Assembly (NCBI GenBank): GCA_035656335.1
Contig: DASRSS010000089.1
Location: forward strand, 1-9,310
Reading direction: 5' to 3'
Origin: DASRSS01 sp035656335
GTDB taxonomy: Bacteria; Actinomycetota; Actinomycetes; Mycobacteriales; Jatrophihabitantaceae
DNA: 9,310 bases
The notes under the pieces are model-generated. The model searched no databases. It saw nothing but the letters and a program-made list of their open reading frames with translations, and was not told the DNA's origin. The stretch's first letter is position 1; each line of letters begins with the position of its first letter. The position numbers and the translations under genes were made by a program. Below are positions 6,443 through 9,310 of this stretch, in pieces.

Positions 6443-6448
6443 CGTCAG

Positions 6449-8350
6449 TCAGAGGCGAACGGGGTAGGTCGGCGCGGGGATCTCCGGCTTGATCCGCTGC
6501 TCGACGAAGATGCCGTGCCAGATCAGGAACACCAGCAGCGTCCAGATCTTGCGCGAGTAGTCGTGCGGCCCGTCGCGGTGCGCGTCGAGCAGCCGCAGCG
6601 CCGCGTCCCGGTCGATCAGGTGATCGGCCTGCGACTCGGTGATGATCGCGCGCGCCCAGTCGTACATCACGTCCTTGAGCCAGTGCCGGATCGGGACGGG
6701 GAAGCCGAGCTTCGGGCGCTCCAGCACGTGCGCCGGCACGATCTCGGCGATCGCGCGGCGGAGCGCGTACTTCGTCGTCTCCTTGGTGATCTTCTCGCTG
6801 GTCGGGATGGACGACGCCACGTCGAACACCGTCGTGTCGAGGAACGGCACGCGCAGTTCGAGCGAGTTGGCCATCGTCATCTTGTCGGCCTTGACGAGGA
6901 TGTCGCCGCGCAGCCAGGTGAACAGGTCGACGTACTGCATGCGCGTCGAGCCGTCCAGGTGCGTGGTCCGCTCGTACAGCGGGCGGGTGACGTCCATGTA
7001 GGAGACGGCCGGGTCGAACGTCTTGAGCAGGCCGGCCATCTCGTCCGGACGGAAGATGCGCGCGTTGCCGTAGTAGCGCTCCTCGATGCCGATCGAGCCG
7101 CGCCGCAGCAGGTCCTTGCCGCGCAGGCCCTCGGGCAGCCGCGCCGAGACGAGCCCGAGCCCCCGCCGCACCGGCCGCGGCAGCTTCTCGAACGGCCGCA
7201 GCGAGATCGGCTCGCGGTAGATCGTGTAGCCGCCGAACAGCTCGTCCGCGCCCTCGCCGGAGAGCACCACCTTGACGTGCTTGCGGGCCTCGCGCGCGAT
7301 GAAGTACAGCGGCACGAGCGCGGGATCGGCCACCGGATCGTCCAGGTACCAGACGATTCTGGGCAGCGCGTCCATCATCTCCTGCGGCGTGACCACCTTG
7401 GTGATGTGCTCGACCCCGATGGCTGCGGCCGATTCCGCGGCCACGTCGATCTCGCTGTAGCCCTCGCGCTCGAAGCCGGTGGTGAACGTCAGCAGCTTCG
7501 GGTTGTGCCGCTTGGCCAGCGCCGCGACGACCGTGGAGTCGATGCCGCCGGACAGGAACGAGCCGACCGTCACGTCCGCGCGCATGTGCTTGGCGACCGA
7601 GTCCTCCAGCGCCGCCGCGATCTCGCGGTACAGCCGCTCCGGCTCGGGCACGGCGCGCGCGACGAAGTCCGGGTGGAAGTAACGGTGCGGGTGCACCTGC
7701 TCGCCGGGACGCATCGTGAAGTACGTGCCGGACTCGATGCGGCGGATCGCGCTATGCATGGATGCCGGCTCGGGCACGTACTGCAGGGTCAGGTATTGCT
7801 GCAATGCCGTCTTGTCGACGTCGCCGTGCACGTCCGGTCCGGCGACGTCGAGCAGCGACTTCTTCTCGCTCGCGAAGAACGTGCCCCGCTCGTCCGAGTA
7901 CGTGAACATCGGCTTGATGCCGAACCAGTCGCGGGCGCCGAACAGGACCCGCTCGTGGCTGTCCCAGATCAGGAACACGAACATGCCGCGCAGTTCGCGG
8001 ACGACCGTCTCGCCGAGGTAGTGGTAGCCGGCTACGATCGCCTCGCCGTCGCCCTCGGTCTCGAACACGGCGCCGAACTCCCGCGCGAGCCGCTCGCGCA
8101 GCTCGAGGTAGTTGTAGATCTCGCCGTTGAAGATCAGCTGGTAACGGCCGCCCAGCCAGGGGAGCGGCTGGTGGCTGTGGTCGATGTCGATGATCGAGAG
8201 CCGCTGGAAGCCGATCACCACGTCGTCGTCGGACCAGGTGCCGCTCTCGTCCGGGCCGCGGTGGCGCATGTCGGGCAGCGAGCCGTCGACGCCGGCCTCT
8301 ACGGCCTTGGCGTTCGCGTCGGCGGACAGGAACCCGATCAATCCACACAC
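6449..8350 (-). CDS. asnB: Asparagine synthase, glutamine-hydrolysing
   Basis: A 633-residue amidotransferase that makes asparagine from aspartate, glutamine and ATP in the cytoplasm. The N-terminal glutaminase domain (about 2-220) has nucleophile Cys2 in CGLIGF, MRHRGPDESG (28-37), RLSIIDID (50-57) and NGEIYN (75-80). The synthetase domain (about 240-600) has the PP-loop SGGIDS (267-272), LDDPVADPA (336-344) and SGEGADELFGGY (364-375). All catalytic motifs are intact. The GTG at 8348-8350 is fixed as start because Cys2 must become the N-terminus. The gene corresponds to mycobacterial Rv2201, near adoK in both. There is no clear Shine-Dalgarno; GATACT lies 7 nt upstream. The gap to the upstream tusA stop is 51 bp, so it may have its own promoter or be read from the sulfur genes. 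Enzymes of this class can also amidate cell-wall or natural-product substrates, so asparagine synthesis is likely but not proven. Confidence 0.95.
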   Translation of the reverse strand: MCGLIGFLSADANAKAVEAGVDGSLPDMRHRGPDESGTWSDDDVVIGFQRLSIIDIDHSHQPLPWLGGRYQLIFNGEIYNYLELRERLAREFGAVFETEGDGEAIVAGYHYLGETVVRELRGMFVFLIWDSHERVLFGARDWFGIKPMFTYSDERGTFFASEKKSLLDVAGPDVHGDVDKTALQQYLTLQYVPEPASMHSAIRRIESGTYFTMRPGEQVHPHRYFHPDFVARAVPEPERLYREIAAALEDSVAKHMRADVTVGSFLSGGIDSTVVAALAKRHNPKLLTFTTGFEREGYSEIDVAAESAAAIGVEHITKVVTPQEMMDALPRIVWYLDDPVADPALVPLYFIAREARKHVKVVLSGEGADELFGGYTIYREPISLRPFEKLPRPVRRGLGLVSARLPEGLRGKDLLRRGSIGIEERYYGNARIFRPDEMAGLLKTFDPAVSYMDVTRPLYERTTHLDGSTRMQYVDLFTWLRGDILVKADKMTMANSLELRVPFLDTTVFDVASSIPTSEKITKETTKYALRRAIAEIVPAHVLERPKLGFPVPIRHWLKDVMYDWARAIITESQADHLIDRDAALRLLDAHRDGPHDYSRKIWTLLVFLIWHGIFVEQRIKPEIPAPTYPVRL

Positions 8351-8357
8351 GCGGACC

Positions 8358-8363
8358 AGTATC
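8358..8363 (-). promoter_or_regulatory. Possible -10 box of asnB (leaderless geometry)
   Basis: Minus-strand GATACT ends 7 nt before the GTG start. Its -35 region would fall at about 8380-8386, inside the first copy of the 17-bp tandem repeat. There is no convincing -35 consensus and no Shine-Dalgarno before the GTG. Confidence 0.35.
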
Positions 8364-8374
8364 CCTGACCGCTG

Positions 8375-8409
8375 AGTGGCCGGCTCAGTGCAGTGGCCGG
8401 CTCAGTGCA
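8375..8409 (-). repeat. 17-bp perfect tandem duplication over the tusA stop codon
   Basis: On the minus strand the unit TGCACTGAGCCGGCCAC occurs twice in a row with no mismatch (35 bp of exact 17-bp periodicity on the plus strand, 8375-8409). The upstream copy contains the last His codon and TGA stop of the TusA-like gene (stop 8402-8404); the second copy repeats them in the 51-bp gap before asnB. The downstream copy can also form CTGAG/CTCAG (8372-8388) with a 7-nt loop. It looks like a slippage duplication and overlaps the probable asnB promoter. Confidence 0.85.
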
Positions 8410-8623
8410 GGCGCCGGACGCGGTAGGCGGGCGTGCCGTCGTCCGCGGTCACCTCGCCGGCGTACTCGTGGCCGCGCATGCGGCACCAGGCCGCGATGTC
8501 CGGCCGGGCGGCCGGGTCGTCCGCCTCGACGGTGATCAGCTCGCCGACACTGACCTCGCCGATGTGCCGGGCCAGGTCCAGGATCGGCAACGGGCAGCGC
8601 CGCCCCCGGCAGTCCAGGATCAC
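8402..8623 (-). CDS. TusA-family sulfur carrier (sulfurtransferase)
   Basis: A 73-residue TusA-fold protein. The hallmark CPxP motif is CPLP with persulfide-carrying Cys10, in DCRGRRCPLPILDLAR. The middle LITVEADDPAARPDIAAWC and the end GTPAYRVRRL follow the family pattern, with Cys47 in the usual second position and an additional Cys5. TusA proteins accept sulfur from a cysteine desulfurase and pass it to tRNA thiolation, cofactor or respiratory pathways. The GTG start (8621-8623) is out of frame with both the upstream 21-codon ORF and the desulfurase-like gene; its GTGA overlaps the mini-ORF stop. An in-frame stop at 8666-8668 excludes a longer N-terminus beyond about 15 codons. There is no classical Shine-Dalgarno: the nearby GGGG lies in a hairpin arm. 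The partner is probably the desulfurase-like protein just upstream. The gene symbol is left open because its sulfur route is unknown. Confidence 0.9.
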   Translation of the reverse strand: MILDCRGRRCPLPILDLARHIGEVSVGELITVEADDPAARPDIAAWCRMRGHEYAGEVTADDGTPAYRVRRLH

Positions 8624-8685
8624 TGTTGGCCCCGTAGCAGGGCGACTCGCCGGGATTTTGGCTGCTCAGGGGCCAACGGGGTCAT
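8620..8685 (-). CDS. Possible 21-codon ORF linking the desulfurase-like and TusA genes
   Basis: An ATG at 8683-8685 overlaps the desulfurase-like stop as ATGA. The reading frame runs 21 codons (begins MTPLAPEQPK, ends LLRGQQ) and its TGA (8620-8622) overlaps the TusA GTG as GTGA. Three genes would thus lie in three frames joined by two stop-start overlaps, an arrangement for translational coupling. Against normal coding use, only about 14 of 20 codons after the start end in G/C, clearly fewer than in the neighbours, and CCA, AAA, CGA and CTA are present. It may be a leader-type ORF, a coupling bridge, or the decayed linker of a former desulfurase-TusA fusion. I do not recognise the peptide. 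Confidence 0.4.
   Translation of the reverse strand: MTPLAPEQPKSRRVALLRGQQ
8623..8679 (-). promoter_or_regulatory. Extended RNA hairpin spanning the mini-ORF and covering the TusA start
   Basis: GTTGGCCCC (8625-8633) is the exact reverse complement of GGGGCCAAC (8669-8677). A G-U pair and a G-C pair extend it to 8623/8679, about 11 bp. After a 2x2 mismatch AGCAG (8636-8640) pairs with CTGCT (8662-8666), and GGCGACTCGCC (8641-8651) is itself a small hairpin. In the mRNA the 3' outer arm holds the only GGGG near the TusA GTG and reaches the start codon. The 5' arm is mini-ORF codons 3-6. Ribosomes on the mini-ORF would open it. It may instead be a weak terminator; no U tract follows. Confidence 0.55.
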
Positions 8686-9310
8686 AGCCCGGCCGCGCCC
8701 AGTTCGGCGCGGACCTCGGCGACGACGTCCGGCAGCGCGGCGAGGAATTCGTCGATCTCCGCCTCGGTGGTGCCCCGGTGCAGCGACACGCGCAGGTTGC
8801 CGGACGTCAGCGCGCCTATCGCCACGAGCACGTGCGAGGGCTCCAGCGTGGACGCGGTGCACGACGAGCCGGACGACACGGCGAAGGCGCGGCGGTCCAG
8901 GCCGGTCAGCAGCGCCTCGCCGTCGGCGTACAGGCACGAGAAGGTGACCAGGTGCGGCAGCCTGCCGTCGGGGTCGCCGAGCACCTCGACGTCCGGGACG
9001 GTCCGCGCCACCGTGTCGCGGATGCGCGCGATCCAGGCGCGGTGCCGCTGCGCGAGCTCGCGACGTTCCGCCTCCACGGCCCGCAGCGACGCCGCGGCGG
9101 CCACCACGGCGGGCACGTTCGGCACGCCCGGCACGCGGCCGAACTCGCGCTCGTCGGACGGGAACGGCGAGCGCCATCGGGTCCGCTCCCGCACGGCCAG
9201 CACACCGACGTCCGGGCCGCCCCACATCCGCGCGTCGGCCGCCAGCACCGACCAGCCCGCGGGCACGTCGGTGTGGCCCAGCACGTGTGTCGCGTCGACG
9301 ACCAGCGGTA
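8682..9310 (-). CDS. Cysteine desulfurase-like (aminotransferase class V) protein lacking the PLP lysine; N-terminus beyond right edge
   Basis: The minus-strand frame is open from the window edge to TGA at 8682-8684, giving 208 C-terminal residues of a NifS/IscS-like protein. Counting from the first full codon (9306-9308), VVDATH (3-8) matches the PLP-binding Asp region. The catalytic-Cys loop SSGSSCTASTLEPSHVL has Cys150 (codon 8859-8861), and LRVSLHRGTTEAEID matches the C-terminal substrate-Arg motif. Where IscS has SGHK before the GP motif, this protein has DARM before WGGP: Met28 (codon 9225-9227) replaces lysine. The Met28-Cys150 spacing of 122 equals Lys206-Cys328 of E. coli IscS. The visible part contains no lysine. 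The ERGxRxGT region is also altered, to EFGRVPGV. It is upstream of, and overlap-coupled to, the TusA-like gene. It may be a PLP-free sulfur-transfer protein, or a desulfurase with an unusual mechanism. Confidence 0.9.
   Translation of the reverse strand, partial: PLVVDATHVLGHTDVPAGWSVLAADARMWGGPDVGVLAVRERTRWRSPFPSDEREFGRVPGVPNVPAVVAAAASLRAVEAERRELAQRHRAWIARIRDTVARTVPDVEVLGDPDGRLPHLVTFSCLYADGEALLTGLDRRAFAVSSGSSCTASTLEPSHVLVAIGALTSGNLRVSLHRGTTEAEIDEFLAALPDVVAEVRAELGAAGL

Noticed and set aside
6515..8368. 617-codon open frame on the plus strand, antisense to asnB
   Set aside because: asnB on the other strand has every catalytic motif; this frame is low-complexity Arg/Asp/His-rich and has no domain.
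8620..8684. Programmed or erroneous single frameshift fusing the desulfurase-like gene to TusA
   Set aside because: After the desulfurase frame ends at 8682, the TusA frame has its own stop at 8666-8668, so one shift cannot join them; two separate shifts through the third frame would be needed.

Overview
The window is very GC-rich (about 70% G+C, codon third positions almost all G/C, frequent GTG starts). It looks like a chromosomal segment of a high-GC actinobacterium. The IscA-like / adenosine kinase / asparagine synthetase neighbourhood resembles the mycobacterial block Rv2204c-Rv2202c-Rv2201, which suggests a member of the Mycobacteriales/Pseudonocardiales. The genus cannot be fixed from sequence alone. 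There are no tRNAs, rRNAs, insertion sequences or CRISPR arrays, and no gene-free stretch over 300 bases.

Layout. 1-1048 (minus): N-terminal half of an MMPL/RND-type membrane transporter that runs off the left edge. 1049-1218: divergent control region with a 20-bp-phased direct repeat. 1219-2986 (plus): two-component operon, a four-helix membrane histidine kinase and a NarL/LuxR-type response regulator. 2993-3056: long perfect hairpin shared by convergent genes. 3058-4857 (minus): nadA (quinolinate synthase, 4Fe-4S) followed by a DUF3043 membrane protein. 4858-5002: divergent promoter region with a small palindrome and a 5'-UTR hairpin. 5003-5389 (plus): IscA/ErpA-type Fe-S carrier. 5444-6415 (plus): adenosine kinase, adoK. 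6415-6442: shared hairpin terminator. 6449-8350 (minus): asnB. 8402-9310 (minus): a NifS/IscS-fold protein (cut by the right edge) and a TusA-like sulfur carrier, joined by a 21-codon ORF inside a strong hairpin.

How the genes fit together. The kinase/regulator pair probably controls itself and perhaps the divergent MMPL transporter. NadA needs a 4Fe-4S cluster and lies head-to-head with a Fe-S carrier gene. AdoK and AsnB are core purine-salvage and amino-acid enzymes.

The most interesting part is the right end. The desulfurase-like protein keeps the catalytic-cysteine loop of IscS, but Met sits exactly where the PLP-binding lysine should be. Other PLP contacts are also changed, and the visible 208 residues contain no lysine at all. 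Its stop codon overlaps (ATGA) a 21-codon ORF whose own stop overlaps (GTGA) the TusA start. The two arms of an 11-bp stem cover the beginning and end of that mini-ORF. This could be a PLP-independent sulfur-transfer pair with translational coupling. A 17-bp tandem duplication at the tusA stop codon forms the upstream region of asnB.
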